DNA of 64,000 nt from Endomychus coccineus (GCA_958510875.1 OY294068.1:173445411-173509410), one strand, 5' to 3'. Counted from the stretch's first letter, positions 51,372-64,000 are shown. The notes: generated by a model from the letters alone, not told the origin. Numbers and translations are program-made.

Positions 51372-52930
51372 CTTACACAGAGCATCCTCACTACCATTTT
51401 AGACGAACATTTTTACAAAGAATTAAATATCGTAATGTAAACAATGGCTTCAAAGAGAAATGAAAAGTTCAAAACCAACAAAATCACTTAGTGGTATTAC
51501 CATCAAGTAATAGATGAATAAGAGGGTCGAAAAACCACCAAGTGTATTAAGGATAAGTTCCATTGTTGTGCCAAACTCGTTTTGTGTAAATATTTTTCTG
51601 AAATATGCAGAAGAAATGTTCTGCGAAGACTAACTCCGAAATTGCCAGCCAATATTGCTGCTTGCTATTTATCGTTGGAACGTCGCGCGTCGGACTAATT
51701 TCTGGTCTACTGATAGTTCTAATGGACTTTTAGATGTTTAACCCACTTGATGCAGTTCGTTGAACTAAATATGCATGTGCGCGGATGTCGTAAAAATAAC
51801 TGCTATGATGATTTAAATATGTCATTTGCCCCAGACCCAGATACCTTGCTTCGTAATTTATTTGCAGGTACGTTTCTAACATTTTGTGCTCTGTCCGTGA
51901 AAATATTCTGAGAATGTTTCATAAATCAGTCATAGTGCAAATTATAACTCTTCCGTTGATCCTATATTATTAATGGCTTTACATTTTGTCATTGTTTTGA
52001 TCTTCCGAACAATTTATACTAGTTCGTTCCATAGGAAATATTAAAGTTGACACAAACTATATTTTTTACATAATAAATGTTTTTTAGCAGTTTTAATTAT
52101 ACTGGTGAATGGCACAATTTTTACTATTCCGATTGGTCTTGCACTGTTCAATTTGTTATTGGGTCTCAAGGTTTGTTTCCAACTGTACCTATTTTCTATT
52201 TTCGCATCATTGATGATTGGGGATAATGTTTTTGACAGCTTATTGTAGGGTGAATAATATTGGAACATTTCTGGGCATTTGTTAAAAAGCCGTCAAACTA
52301 AGAATGAGTTAAAAATACGGTTATTCATCTATTATAATATCCAGTTTGATTGTTTTGGAACGCGGAATGATAAAATATTAGTGAAAAACTTCTCGGATTG
52401 ACTTAATCATTGACGTTTAAGACTAAGCTCTATGCTCTATGAGATGCATAGGGAAATTAATTGTGGGTTGGACATTCTGGCAATATGTTTGGCAAGTTCG
52501 AACAAATTTGTTGAAACATGAAAAAAGAAAACTTTCAGTTCAAACAGTGGAATCATTAAACCGTGCCATAATTGGTGTTTGACAAATGCAAATGGTTATA
52601 TAAAAAACACTGCCTCATTAAATATACCCTATAAACAAGAGGCGTAAATTGACATTTTATAAAGAGTTGCGTTTTTACTGTCTTTCACATACCTATGACA
52701 GAAGTGAGAAATTACAAATGATGAGAAACAGTTGAAGACGTTAAATTATACTCTGTCATGACATTGAAAGTTCATTTGAATTGACAACATAATATGTTTT
52801 ACAACTCTATATTTAGCTATCTCGGGAACTGTCAAAGTTATTGACATAAAGGAGTATGTACACATGGTCTTGATTTTAATAACGATAATACTAACATACC
52901 CCTAGACAAAGACGTAACAGTACTCCAAAC
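51372..52930. other. Intron sequence, nothing recognised
   Basis: AT-rich, no supported gene or transposon other than the target duplication at its right edge. Confidence 0.6.
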
Positions 52931-53515
52931 CACGGTCGTTTATACAGGTCTGGGAACTCGAGGCTGTTTGCTATGTGAGGAGTGAGTCCACTAAGGGTCA
53001 TCTGTTGCATAGGTGGCGCGTCAGTCGAAGAATGATCTCTGACACGTACACGACCGTGTTCTCTGGCAACTGTCATTGTTGCCTTGTAAACACAAGAAAT
53101 ACCGACGTTTTTAGAAAAAAATTACGAAACCGTGCATTGTTTGGAATGCAAAACGGGGTACAAAAGTGTAAAGCAAGAAACTTCTGTTTTTAAAGTGCCG
53201 AAAGATGCGGAAATGCGAAAAAAGTGGATGCTTTCGATTCCGGATAGAAATCGTTTTAACGAGACCTTCTATGTGTGCGAGCATGTATAACGAAAAAGGG
53301 GAAGTTATTTTTAAGGTGAGTAATACATTTTGACAAGAGTAACAGTTCTATTCCTCTCTCAAATCAGAATAGTTAATATTTTACTTAATAATGTGATTGT
53401 TGCCATACTTCGATCCAAGCGCTAGCTGCTGGCTGAGCGAGGAACTACGAGTTTGGCGACATGTAAGAGACTCATGTCAAACATACGAGTTCCCAGACCT
53501 TTATGTACGACCGTG
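52931..53515 (+). mobile_element. P-like element, 585 bp, with THAP remnant and perfect 8-bp target duplication
   Basis: CTCCAAAC is duplicated at 52923-52930 and 53516-53523. Inverted ends start CACGGTCGT and continue ACAGGTCTGGGAACTCG/CGAGTTCCCAGACC. Inside, VFKVPKDAEMRKKWMLSIPD and FNETFYVCEH match the second half of a THAP domain with its Trp and the C...H pair (one residue short); one base is missing near the first Cys pair. AAG/GTGAGT follows at 53313, a retained splice donor. An 8-bp duplication plus THAP fits the P superfamily. Confidence 0.85.
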
Positions 53516-53523
53516 CTCCAAAC

Positions 53524-54954
53524 GGAAAGATTTGAGTGAACACAAAAATGTGACATTACTTCCATAACGTCATTTTTTGAATTTAAAATTATTAATTTCG
53601 GACATTCCTACCATTCAGAAGTTTCTAATTTTTTTATTTCTTGTAGTTTTTGAGTAAATCAACCGTTCCGTTGGTTCTGAGCAATTACCAAATCTGTCTG
53701 TTTTGGAGCGAATATATTGGAGATTTCAGCAATTGAATTGACTCTAATCACAAGGTTTTCTACTGATCTACTCTAATATAAGATAATTGCACAGACAGTT
53801 AAAAAGCATTCAAATCTATATGTCTGTCGGTTGGTATCACAGCCGATAATTACCATTTTTTGTTTTATTGGATTCCTACATCAGGTTTAGTCTTTCTATT
53901 ACATCACTTATCGATTAATTTTAATGAAACTAATCTTCTAGAAGATTAATCTAATGACATCTATAATGTATGCAATGTATGCGACCTAGTTTTAATGTCA
54001 AGGAATTAACTATCATTTATCTATACGCGGAAATGTAAACATATGCGAAGCTAATTAGATAATGAGATAAACGTCTACTGTTGCGTGATGGTAAATGCAA
54101 CCAACACAAATGCGAGTGCAGCAATATTTATATTAGTAATTTTTAAAAATTATCCTCTAATAATTATTCATGTTGATTGTTTATTGTAGTTCTTGCACAA
54201 ATTTACAATCTCTTGATCGTATTTGCTAGTGCTTAAATAAACAAAATTTAATGACACAACCTAACAGATTCTTTCGTTCAATTTCAATTTATCAAATATT
54301 TTGGAGCAGTATTTTTCATGAGTAGATTCGAGATTACAATGTTTCTTCTGCTGTACAATAATGGAAATGGAAAAATCGGGTTAATGACCGAACGTTTCCA
54401 TTTTGCAACTTACTTTATGATTGCAATGCAAAATGGATTATTCAATTCCTTATGAATCTAAGAGTGACTCCAATGATTATCTATCAATGGCATTATTATA
54501 TGTAGCCATCGATACCCATGTTCAACAAGATTGAACTGAAGATCTTTTAACAGATCGAATACAACTAGGCAACGTTGCCTGTGATGGCGATGATAAGAAA
54601 TCCAATTCTAATAAATTTTATGAGTAACGCCGAGAATTATATTTATTCGCATATTTTGTTTGCGGGTATGCTTATTTTAATCAATATATCTACACGAATT
54701 GAGTAAAAATACGCAACATGGCATGGTTTTTATTATGCATAAAAATGCTTATTTTTGATTTATGGGACTTTTGCATATTTTCGCTAGTTGATGCAGATTT
54801 ATCAACAATAATTATAATTCTTGTAAATTTGAAAGTACAAATTTGTCAAATTATTATTTTAAATTATATCCTTATATTATATAATTATCAGTAATAATTT
54901 AACAAGAGACTGAGAATAAATTGAAAATAATTTGACTGATTTTTTGAAAACTTG
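53524..54954. other. AT-rich intron sequence
   Basis: No gene or transposon end recognised. Confidence 0.6.
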
Positions 54955-55283
54955 TTGCCAGGCAATAGTCACGAGAGCCCGCAGGGCCTTAAATTTTTTA
55001 ATGCATTACCAGACGAGTTTAAAGCTATTCAAAAATAGTGATTTTTAAAAGGCCTGTTTTTGAGTATCTGATCGAAATAGAGGCCTACAGCATAGACGAA
55101 TTTTTAAGCTATAAGTGACAATAATAGTCCTTATATAATTTTTTAAATTGTTGTTATTGTGCAGTGTACATTAATTATATTTTATATTCTCTTTTCTGAC
55201 GCCACTTCATTTTTAGTAGTATTGCTATATTATATTGTAATATATCTGATTACGAAGAAAGAATAAACTTACTTACTTACTTA
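54955..55283 (+). mobile_element. LINE 3' end with (CTTA)n tail
   Basis: GLKFFNALPDEFKAIQK then stop (about 54987-55040) is a typical ORF2 C-terminus; an AATAAACTTACTTACTTACT tail at 55262-55283 closes it. Confidence 0.65.
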
Positions 55284-55567
55284 ACAATTTAAATTAGTAC
55301 AATGAAAAACGCAATTTTAGAAATATTTCGAGACTCATTATTGACTGAGGATTTGGAATTGATTGTTATATTAAGTGTCCTCCTGCGTATTTTCTCTAAG
55401 ATTATTTATTATATTTGAATGATGTTCTTGGTTCAATTGTAAGTATGGTTTAATTGAACTTGCAGAATTATGACCAGTGACCTTGATTAGTTCTTGTTCT
55501 CCTACACCAGCTTTTGAAAGGTTGATCTGGCAGAATGGTTAGTTATTTTTTTAGTAACTGTGTCTAG

Positions 55568-56402
55568 ACCTACTTTTCTACGGATTCTTTCATCCATTTT
55601 GAAATGGAATTTATTCCCACAGGAACGTTTTTATACCAAGAATCATGAGTTTGCCAAGCCGGATTTGGAGTAAGAAACAAGCGTTCGGCTTTAATATTTT
55701 CTTCACGTTTACCCATTAGTTTTTCAAAAAGACGAACAGGGCAAATATCTGGGTTTTTTATGTTTGGAGTCAACCATTTACTATTAGCGCACCTTTGTGC
55801 TCCACCCTGTGCAGTTTTTGTAAAGATGGGATTATATTCAATGCGGCCAGTATTTAATCCCATTATGTCGGTTTCTTTTTTAAAATAATGAGCTAAACAT
55901 TTCGTAGCTTCTCCTCCCCTCCAAGCTAGTTCATACGATGCAACGTGAAAAAACTTCGTGCCAGTAGTTAAAAATTTTCAACAGTTCTGTATTAGAAAGT
56001 GCCACAGAACTTTGTGCTTTTCAGGATGTTTTTGTAAAATTTTTCTTTTTGCATCTCTTGCATTCCGAGCATTTTTGAATTCTATATCATGGAAAGGATC
56101 AAAGAACCTGGTGTACTTATTAAAGTAAAGTTCTTGAACTAATTTTGCCGTTTTATTCCATATTGTCTTTATTACTGCTTTTTAATAATTATTGCCGTTC
56201 TTTAATTTCATGTTATAAGCCCAATCTTTTAAAATCAATGCCAGAGTAGCTGTTGTAGTAGATTGATCCAGAATATAATTTCTTTCTATGGTGAAGGTCT
56301 TAAATTGTCTCCATATCGACTGATTACTTATTAGAGTGTTTTTCGAAGTAGTTTCTAAAATATTTTTTGTTATTTCTGCATCAGAAAAGGTACTAAACCG
56401 AT
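55568..56402 (-). pseudogene. Crypton-type tyrosine recombinase (KIAA1958/DUF3504-like), decayed
   Basis: Minus strand, upstream to downstream: FSDAEITKNILETTSKNTLI and IWRQFKTFTIERNYILDQST (core-binding domain), an in-frame TAA at about 56184, NARDAKRKILQKHPEKH, a frame change near 55985, then SYELAWRGGEATKCLAHYFK (catalytic Arg region) and MGLNTGRIEYNP, SKWLTPNIKNPDICPVRLF, with stop at 55568. The His/Arg/Tyr end of the catalytic domain is missing. This protein family derives from Cryptons. Confidence 0.75.
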
Positions 56403-59400
56403 GATTTTATATAACGCGTTGACATATTTAGGTAATTATTTTGACAACTATCTGACACTTGCTAAGCAAACAAAAGTTACAGTGATTATTCCCGAGAATA
56501 ATCACAAGAGATTTATTCCCACTATAATAATGACATAATTGTTTGAAATTTACCCTTGCGGCAAATAAAGAAGCATTTCATTGGTTTTAAGAAACGTCAA
56601 AAAATAATCATATGTATAATTAATTATTTAGTAAAAAAATATTTTCAGAAAAATTGCCATACACTTTCACCTATTCTATACAATTAACTTATCTTGGGGA
56701 ATAAAAACCCACTTGCTTAAATTACAGTTTTAAATAAACACAATTCAGCTTTGATCTCGCCGCCATGGGAACCCCTGCAGTGGAGTCAAGTTGTTCTTTT
56801 TTTTGGTGACTTTGTTACCTGGTGCAAAATGTTCGTATTAATAAGACTAACAACATCCTAAAATTTCTATTGAAAATGTTTGGCGCAACTCTTTCATATA
56901 TGCAAAAAACAGGTTTTTAAACCTTTTTTTTGAGCTGGTTTTTTGGACCTCTTAGACTGTTGGCTAAGGTTTGAGATTTGAACCCTTATATTGTCGATGT
57001 TTGAAGAACCTTCAGATCAAATTTCATGATGTTGGGTTCATCCCCTCTCGTGGAACTTATAATAAGCTACCTCCAGAGTTCTCTTGGAATGTAAACGAAT
57101 TTTTGATCAGCCGCATTTGCAGTTTGTAAAATCTAATTTTTTATTTTTAGCTACAAAAATAATATTGTTTGAAAAACAAGGCGAGCAATTAATTAACGTA
57201 TTCGCTTAATTGTATAGAGTCGATTAAAAATAATTTACAGCATGTGCCTGGCGAATCCGGTCAAAAAATCTATAACTAGATTTTGGCTGTCTCCAATAAA
57301 AATCCCTATTTTGGGCTGTGAAAAATATAGCAGTCCTTTTGTCAGGAAATGAAGAATCAGAATTTAAAAGCGTATATTAAAAAGTTTGTTGCATATAGTG
57401 GAGGTTTTAAAGTAGTATATGCTCTTCAAAGCTGCATATTTTGGAAATTATTAGTGTATTCAATTCTCAGCCTTAATCATGAGATTCTATTGACAAATAT
57501 TAAACGATTGAAGATGGCATCTCAGTTGAAATGTCTATTTCCCAAATATTATTTGCTTGGGTACTTTTTTATTGATGCAATAATCGATCTCATGAAGCTG
57601 TTGATCGAAAAATCATCGAATCCGCATTCATTTGTAAATCTATGGTTCGTGTTCTCTATGACTAAGTCAGTTTCTAGCGCCAACGTGAAGAGGACACAAT
57701 TGACCAACGTGTATAACTAAACATCTATACTATGAATAACTTATCAATGAAACTGTTTCCATGTATTATACATTAATGCCACCTACCAGCCTTTTGGGTT
57801 TGTCATTCAAATTTTGGTTTCAAATCAAGCATGCTTTTTGACAGATTATTTGTTTCCACAAAGTTGTGTTGAAAGAAAATAATCGGCTTAAATAAAAAAA
57901 AACATCGAAATTGTGTCAGCTTTACAATTTCTGGTTTGATCTTGTTGGAAGCAGGTTTTAAGATTATTCGCTAAATAATGTAAAGGTTATAAATTTTATT
58001 GAAACATTCCGATAGCGATATGACTTCGCTTAGTGAATGTAGAAAAATGCAGTAATCGCTCCTATAATATTTTGAAATATGCAAATGTACGCAAATCAAT
58101 AGATACGAAATGTTATGTAAACGTATGAAAGTAATCACTAGGTTATTCCAATTTCACGGCCAAATATCCATAACTTGAAATTGAAATACAATGAAACGTT
58201 TGAAATGGGGACTTGTAGTTAGTTGATATTATAGTTACCGATTCGTGAATTAACAAGTATTCTTACTGTAGCAACTATAATTTTCCTTTACACAGTTTAT
58301 AGATATCAAGGTTATGGTTTTATCAATTTCAAACTATTTCCTATTCATAATAATAATTGATAAATGAAGAGGCGATGGACGAAGGTAACATGGCCTTAAT
58401 TCAAATTTTGAGTTATTTATACTTTTGCATATACTATTTGCATTTTCATATTTCAATTTATTGTCCAATAAAAGTATTGGTTCAATGGTGCATAGTCAAT
58501 TAATTTGGAAATTTCTATTTCATTTCATTTTAATCGTACATATCCATTTGATCCATTGTGTGAATAACAAATTCTCATTGAACAAAAGTAAGACTATTAT
58601 CTTTATTTCAAGGCATAGTAGACTACAAAATTTTCAAGAAAATCAAAATACTTACTGTTATTGGGATATTCCTCGGGATATACATTTATCAATTACCTTT
58701 TTTCATTTTCGAACATGAAAGATTCTTTGGGGATTTACACTCTTAAATAATATTTAAATAAATAAGCGTATTTTTATTAATTTTCTCATTACTTTTTATG
58801 CATTCCAAATTTTTTGTGTTCTTTCGATTTATTTTCTAATATCGTGTTAGTGTCTGTAACAATCATTGTTATTGAGAAAAACAATTCTTTCTTTCTAACT
58901 ACTAAAATATTACCATGTGAAACAAACAAAATTTTCAATATTATCATTTATTTCTATACCAGTTTGGTTTATAATAACTTTATTATATATTCACAACTAT
59001 TAACTATAACCTTACTATTATTAGCTTCCTATCGAATTATCTCGATTATCTCGTAACATTCCAAGCATGATTTTACCCCTAGAGAGGTACAAATTGTTGA
59101 TTTATGGATTGTTTTGATAAACTATTTAATTTTTCGCTAGGGTATCGATACCACCATGTGGACAGAACCACATCCAGGACAAATGTCTCAATCAATTGAC
59201 AAGACTTTCATGACTTAACCTAACCTATGGCATTATGTTTCAGCCAGTTGGTAAGGTAAAATCTTAGTGGATAAAGTGGTGTCATGTAAACATAACACCT
59301 TTATCCACTGAGATCCATCATTGCACTGCACAACTAATTTATAGTATTGGGTGATTAATTGGGGACTGGTCGGTAGGATTCGCATACGACTACACCTCAT

Positions 59401-60435
59401 CTGTTGCGTAGTGGAGACAAGACGGCAAAAGAGGTTTCTACATTGCTTTAATGCTTCGACAGTGCCTCGGGCCGGCATATAGTGGCAAGGCGCACTTTAC
59501 TCTAGCTGAACAGCATGTATGTGGAGTGCTCTACTGACGCATGTATCTTTGTCGCATAATGTTAAATAAGTTTAATCCTCTATCATCAAAAACTGTAGTA
59601 TTACGAAAATTATTCACATTTGAAGCATGTGTCTAACCAGCGTTAGCATGGATGCGGACTTCTAGAGATACGTAACGCTTGAAGTAATTTGCTATCTGAT
59701 GAATTCTAGGCTTAAATACAATGATAGATAGGTAGTGTACAAATAATGGTCTCGTGGGAAAAAACCTATTTTTAAAATATGTGACTCGCTTCTCTTCAAT
59801 TCTAATACATCATGTAATAATATTAATATTGTGTAATTTTCATATCTACGATTAATTGTTTGGAAATCTGAATTTTGATAAGGCAGTATAAGTGTGCATG
59901 CAGATAGAAACGAGAGCAAACTTCGATGCACATTATTGTATTCTCCAAGGAAAACCTCCATGTATACAAGGTGCAAATCAATACTATACATATTCGAACA
60001 CCTTTGTTGTTTTTCAACCAATAGGATGATTGAGTTTTGGTATTTTCGTTTATTTCCAAGAATGTCACACATTCTTACGTTCAGAATATAAACGTGGCAA
60101 GTATTGCATTTGCAAATAAAAATATTTGAAAAATCAAATTTAACGGGTATTAGTGTACAGTTATAGGACTAAAGTTTAGCTAGCCTATGCATTGGATAAA
60201 CAAATTTTTTCGAATTTTAACTGATAATCTGCTATTTTACTAAATTCAAAATTCAAAATTTATTAAAGTGGCACTTTAACACATAGAAATGTCACTCTAC
60301 TTTATAGTAATGTCAGTTTCAATAAAACACAGTTTTACAGAAAATTGTTTATTTAATTTAGATATTGGAAACATTGTTATAATATAATATATTAAAAGGA
60401 CAATTATTCAAATTTGGAAACTTAAAACAACACCA
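56403..60435. other. AT-rich intron sequence
   Basis: About 4 kb with only short, unrecognised open frames (the longest, 123 codons at 57349-57720, has no family features I know). A hairpin at 59268-59314 (TTAGTGGATAAAGTGGTGT mirrored by ACACCTTTATCCACTGA) is the one clear structure. Confidence 0.55.
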
Positions 60436-61090
60436 AATTTATGTAATTCTATTTGTTGTTCCTGAAAACTGTTCTCCATATGCATTTCTGAATGATTTTG
60501 AGGAGCCACTAGTTCTTGCTGATGAAATGTAGCCTTCAGCCACTCTATTGCTATCCTCCACGCCTTTTAACTGTTTGAATGTCAGCGAGGAAGGTGACAG
60601 ACGTCATCCTCAAGCAATGCCCAGTGTAACTTGATGCATCTGTAAGTTTTAAGTATTCTGCAACTTTTTTCAAAACTGTTGATGCCAACTGGTTGTATTG
60701 TGCACTTACCGTGGTTATAGTAAATGAAAAATCTCTTGTGTTTTACTTCTTTGAGTCTCAATCGTGAATACTTATAATAAATTTCATATCCGTTGATCCT
60801 ACGGTAAATAAACGATTCGTTTTGGTTTTGGTATCAAGTAAAGTTAAAACCAGAATTTTCCCCGTATCTTCTATATCTTTTACAGTTAAGACATTATATT
60901 TAAACCAAATTTTAGTCTCACATCCATTGATAAGAAAGAACTTATCGTCTGGTGCCTCTTTTTTTTATATAGTCAAAACTTTTGATTTCTTTGCTTCGTA
61001 TGTGTCATTTTGACGTTCTCAAAAAGCAAGTAGCTTTTTGTATTGTGATATATCCACATCTTTGTTTCTTTGAATAGTACTTCTAAACAT
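60436..61090 (-). pseudogene. Second tyrosine recombinase remnant (insect YR-element type)
   Basis: Minus strand: NKDVDISQYKKLLAF (61075), EAPDDKFFLING (60955), YNVLTVKDIEDTGKILVLT (60898), LDTKTKTNRLFT (60838), EVKHKRFFIYYNHGKCTIQP (60745), then after a shift EYLKLTDASSYTGHCLRMTS (about 60660-60600; H-x-x-R of the active site), KRRGG, and in another frame VAEGYISS with the catalytic Tyr (about 60540). The segment with the first catalytic Arg is deleted. Frame changes and stops make it dead. Confidence 0.75.
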
Positions 61091-62589
61091 GGAACATGTA
61101 GGCCATAAACTGGATGCCTTAAGAGTTTTTGCCTAAAATAATGAAAGACATTATATGAAAAACACTAAATTATGTATAAAAGATAGCTTACCTTCTCAAA
61201 AAAATACGTTACACTTCCATCAGGTCGTAGTGCTTGTTTTTGTCATCCTCCAATTACAAAATATTTCATATAGGTACCTTCTCGTATTTTTAAAGATTTA
61301 AAGAATATAAGCTCGAAGACACTTCTCGAGCGGCATTTAAAATGTTTTCAGAACAATTTTCTAAATTGTTTTCAGTAGCTAGTCATTTTTATAATTAATA
61401 TGTACTTAAATTCAATTCGATTCACAAAAATGAAATTTGTTAACTATTGTTGTGTAAATAAACAAAGCCATGCCAGGTTACTATAGTACAGCTTTGTTTA
61501 TTTATACTACAACAGTTAGGGTTTCCGTAACCTATAGGTTACTGAATCCCTACACAGATACCTACTATACATTTTTTTTAATTTCTAACTTTGTAACGCC
61601 ATTATTATTTGCTTATAATTACCAACACAAAATACAAAAAAATAGGTCCGGCACTGCTTTCCTAGACACCATACGGCAAAGTTTATACTCGCAGTTTTTC
61701 GATTTCTGGATGGGCGGCAATCATTTCGATTCGCGATGTACCGCCTCCAACTTTTCTATGTGCACTCCCGGTATGCTATGGTGTAAGTTGCGTATGTGAT
61801 CTCTGGTCACACCTTCTTCGTTACACACCTTATCTATGAGAGACGGTCCTCACCACAGTGGCACCTGTTTCTCCTCGAATCTAGATTCCGCGTCTATGCT
61901 ATCACTTTCTGCCACACTAGGAGGAAACCAAAAGATAAAATATCTCATCTTCCGTTGATGTCAACAGCAGTTGTCCCTTATAAAAGTGTATTGACAATCA
62001 AAAAGGGACAAGTCCAATATTAATAATTAGAGTTAAAAATTAAGAGGTACCTCGAATATATAAATTAAAACTTTAGAACCATTACTTTTTTGTAAGGGAC
62101 AACCAATGCTAAGTACACCTAAAGATACAATTGTGATCCCTTGCAACTGTTATACACAAGTAAATTTAATTCGTAGAAATATCTTTCATACGTTTTCCTA
62201 AAGGAAAGCGATGCTGAGCGACCCTATAAACATACAGTTGTAAGTCCGTTTTCTAATCTGCAAACGATAGACAATGTCGAACGTTCCCATAAACCTAGCA
62301 TGAAAAGTAGTTTTACTAAACTTATATAGCTATAAAAAATGCAAGATTTAAAAAAAGTAGCTTTGTGCGCAGAGCTCACTCTGACTTTACCTATTTTAAC
62401 CATCAGATGGATGTGAAATACCCTATACCATTTTGTTGATTTGCCTGACCTACGACTAGCATGCAGATTAACTTCTCATGGTATCGGCGCTTGCATTATT
62501 GTGAGACTTTCCTCTCCCTGATTAGGATATGCTGATGGAAGAACCAATTTGCTGGAAACAATATATGGCATCATGAATTAATACATATT
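61091..62589. other. Intron sequence, nothing recognised
   Basis: A perfect 16-bp palindrome GTAACCTATAGGTTAC at 61527-61542. Otherwise no supported feature. Confidence 0.6.
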
Positions 62590-62850
62590 CATATATTTTG
62601 GATATTAATGTGTTACAATTTCAATTAATCGCGTTTGTTTCGTTTTTGCGACGTAGACTTTTTAATTGAAATTGATGCGATAAAGACGCTTAGTGCTTAG
62701 TACAATTAGTTGAAGAAATCCCGCGCTTTGGTTGATGTGAATTAGTTTTCAAACGTCTTCTGATGATGGTCGTGAGACAGAAACGTACGTGAATACGTAA
62801 ATATAATGGACATAAGTGTTAATCTGTCGTATTTCCCAATAATTTACGTA
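62590..62850 (+). mobile_element. Penelope terminal-repeat fragment
   Basis: Shares TTCGTTTTTGCGACG, GATGCGATAAAGACGCTTAG, the hammerhead block and AAGTGTTAATCTGTCGTATT with the Penelope repeat ending at 32813, more diverged than the other copies. Confidence 0.75.
62755..62796 (+). ncRNA. Decayed hammerhead ribozyme
   Basis: CTGATGA and GAAA are kept, but stem II lost its closing pair (GGTC against GACA), stem I is GTCTT/AATAC, and the base before the cleavage site is G instead of A, C or U, so it should not cleave. Confidence 0.75.
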
Positions 62851-63557
62851 CAGTGTGTCCACGTTAAGGAGTTACCATCCTTTTATTCATATCTGGGTCA
62901 AGAATTATTATTATATCAAGAATAGCAATACCAGAAGACGTGCAGTGCAGTACTACTATATCATTTAGGAGAACTATAATTTTAACAGTACTTGTGAAGT
63001 GAAACTATTTAAATATGACACGATGCATGCAACAAGAATTATTGTGCAGCTATTGTTTTCTTTTCTCTTGTTCAATGTACAAATTATTATTACTACTATT
63101 GTTTTATGCCATGTTGAATTTAAAAGATTGATTTAATTATTCAGTGAGTAAACTAAAAAGCGATTATATCATAATTATTTCTACCTAGGATTAGCGTAAA
63201 TATATGTTTTCCTTTACATTTACGCTAGAACGAAGTAGTCTGTAGAATATGGCTATAATATGGCCAATTAATAGCACTTTAATAAACAAAACAATCGGGA
63301 TCTGGCATGCCTACTACTTGAATAAACACTTGAATTATATTTAGAAAATGTTTACCGCCCCAACCTTCATAGTAATAGTAGTATTTATTTACCATTAGTA
63401 CATACAATCAAATGCATATTACAGTTTGAAAATTATTCTATTTACATCTTTCCAAACGTAAATCCCAAAGATATAATGAAGGCATAATACAAATTTATTG
63501 TCTATTATACTAATATACAAAGCTTTTGCATAGCCACGGGATTTATTCCAAAGCTAT
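62851..63557. other. AT-rich sequence with a short LINE tail
   Basis: TAATAGTAGTATTTATTTAC at 63372 resembles the minus-strand 3' end of the LINE at 44205. Nothing else is supported. Confidence 0.45.
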
Positions 63558-64000
63558 AGCGGGCAGTGAAAGTCGTGTTCATTCCAAAGGCGGATAAAAC
63601 TGATTATACGCAGGCTAAGGCATTTCGCCCTATTAGTCTAACCGTTCCTAATAAAGGCATTTGAGAGACTGATTGACAGACACTTGAGAGATGGCCCACT
63701 GAAGGCCCATCCTTCGTCAACATGCCTACCAGGATGACCTCTTGGCTGAAACGGCTTTGCATCTTCTAGTCACAAGAATACATGGTGCTGTGCTCCGTGA
63801 GGAACACGCCCTGGGGGTATTTATGGACATCGAAGGGGCATTTGATAACACGTCCGTCGAGTCTATCTGCTCAGCCGAGGAGAAGCATGGAGTTAGTGCA
63901 ACATTGGTCCGGTGGATTGAAGCTATCTACGCGTGCGATAAAGGCTCAACATAACGGATTAGTTGTACAAACCACCGCTACAAAAGGCTGTCCACAGGGA
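63558..64000 (+). pseudogene. LINE reverse transcriptase fragment, runs off the window
   Basis: KVVFIPKADKTDYTQ and AFRPISLT (63565-63640), RLIDRHLRDGPLKAHPS in another frame, then AETALHLLVTRIHGAVLREE and LGVFMDIEGAFDNTSVES (63745-63870, catalytic Asp in MDIEGAFD) and a final TTATKGCPQG-like block. At least three frame changes. Same LINE group as the remnant in AASDH intron 5. Confidence 0.82.

Noticed and set aside
57349..57720. 123-codon ORF
   Set aside because: No recognisable family, low-complexity AT-rich codons, no splice or promoter context; not supported as a gene.
58814..59056. LLASYRIISII at the end of a frame, like LLASYRIISLINEPT in the LINE at 41210
   Set aside because: Only about 11 residues match and nothing around them resembles a LINE; likely chance in AT-rich sequence.
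1..64000. tRNA, rRNA or snRNA genes
   Set aside because: I saw no tRNA-like A/B boxes with cloverleaf pairing and no rRNA sequence, though a covariance-model scan would be needed to exclude them.

Overview
The window is AT-rich genomic DNA from an insect. The evidence is three recognisable conserved animal genes with short spliced introns (49 to 144 bp where no transposon intervenes), arthropod-type core promoters (TATA plus TCAGT), and the usual insect load of Polintons, Penelope elements, LINEs, mariner, hAT, PIF/Harbinger, P-like and tyrosine-recombinase elements. I cannot place it to order or species.

Layout. (1) 1 to about 9,900: most of a Polinton/Maverick (adintovirus-like) element. 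It holds the 3' end of polB, two unrecognised genes, integrase, a fibre-like coiled-coil gene, a conserved Polinton gene, the packaging ATPase, a PLA2-pX gene, the protease (broken), a small Cys-rich gene, the penton-like minor capsid, a 48-codon ORF, the double jelly-roll major capsid gene and a terminal gene. Its left end lies outside the window; its right end is not resolved. (2) 9,900 to 12,980: 11-bp and 25-bp tandem arrays, a palindromic MITE and P-like element pieces. (3) 12,985 to 20,796 (+): a six-exon AASDH gene, complete and in frame (945 aa). Intron 3 holds a fragment of a second Polinton with an intact ORF; intron 5 holds a dead LINE with a nested MITE. (4) 20,797 to 25,175: two unrecognised ORFs, a 160-bp satellite of about 13 copies, then AT-rich sequence. 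(5) 25,176 to 33,702 (-): a three-exon Rab GDI gene (442 aa) whose 7.1-kb intron 2 holds Harbinger, hAT and Penelope insertions. (6) 37,529 to 38,389 (+): first coding exon of an ATP10-class phospholipid flippase. No further exon was seen to 64,000, so the rest of the window is apparently one intron of more than 25 kb filled with nested transposons.

Most interesting points. In the Polinton, both the protease and the integrase lie in the -1 frame behind a seven-A heptamer that sits 0 to 6 nt before the stop codon of the preceding structural gene, in the correct X XXY YYZ phase. This suggests retrovirus-like -1 frameshift expression of the two enzymes. Three Polinton genes share a TATA-like box and two of them an Inr at exactly 32 nt spacing with a 6 to 7 nt leader. 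Four hammerhead-ribozyme motifs occur in Penelope terminal repeats, two of them with every core position intact. One Penelope copy keeps an intact GIY-YIG ORF without a reverse transcriptase, inside hammerhead-bearing inverted repeats with a 12-bp target duplication. Two insertions (a LINE and a 968-bp long-TIR element) can be dated relative to each other because two copies of the same Penelope fragment serve as mutual empty sites. All functional calls are from reading translated sequence; no database search was run.
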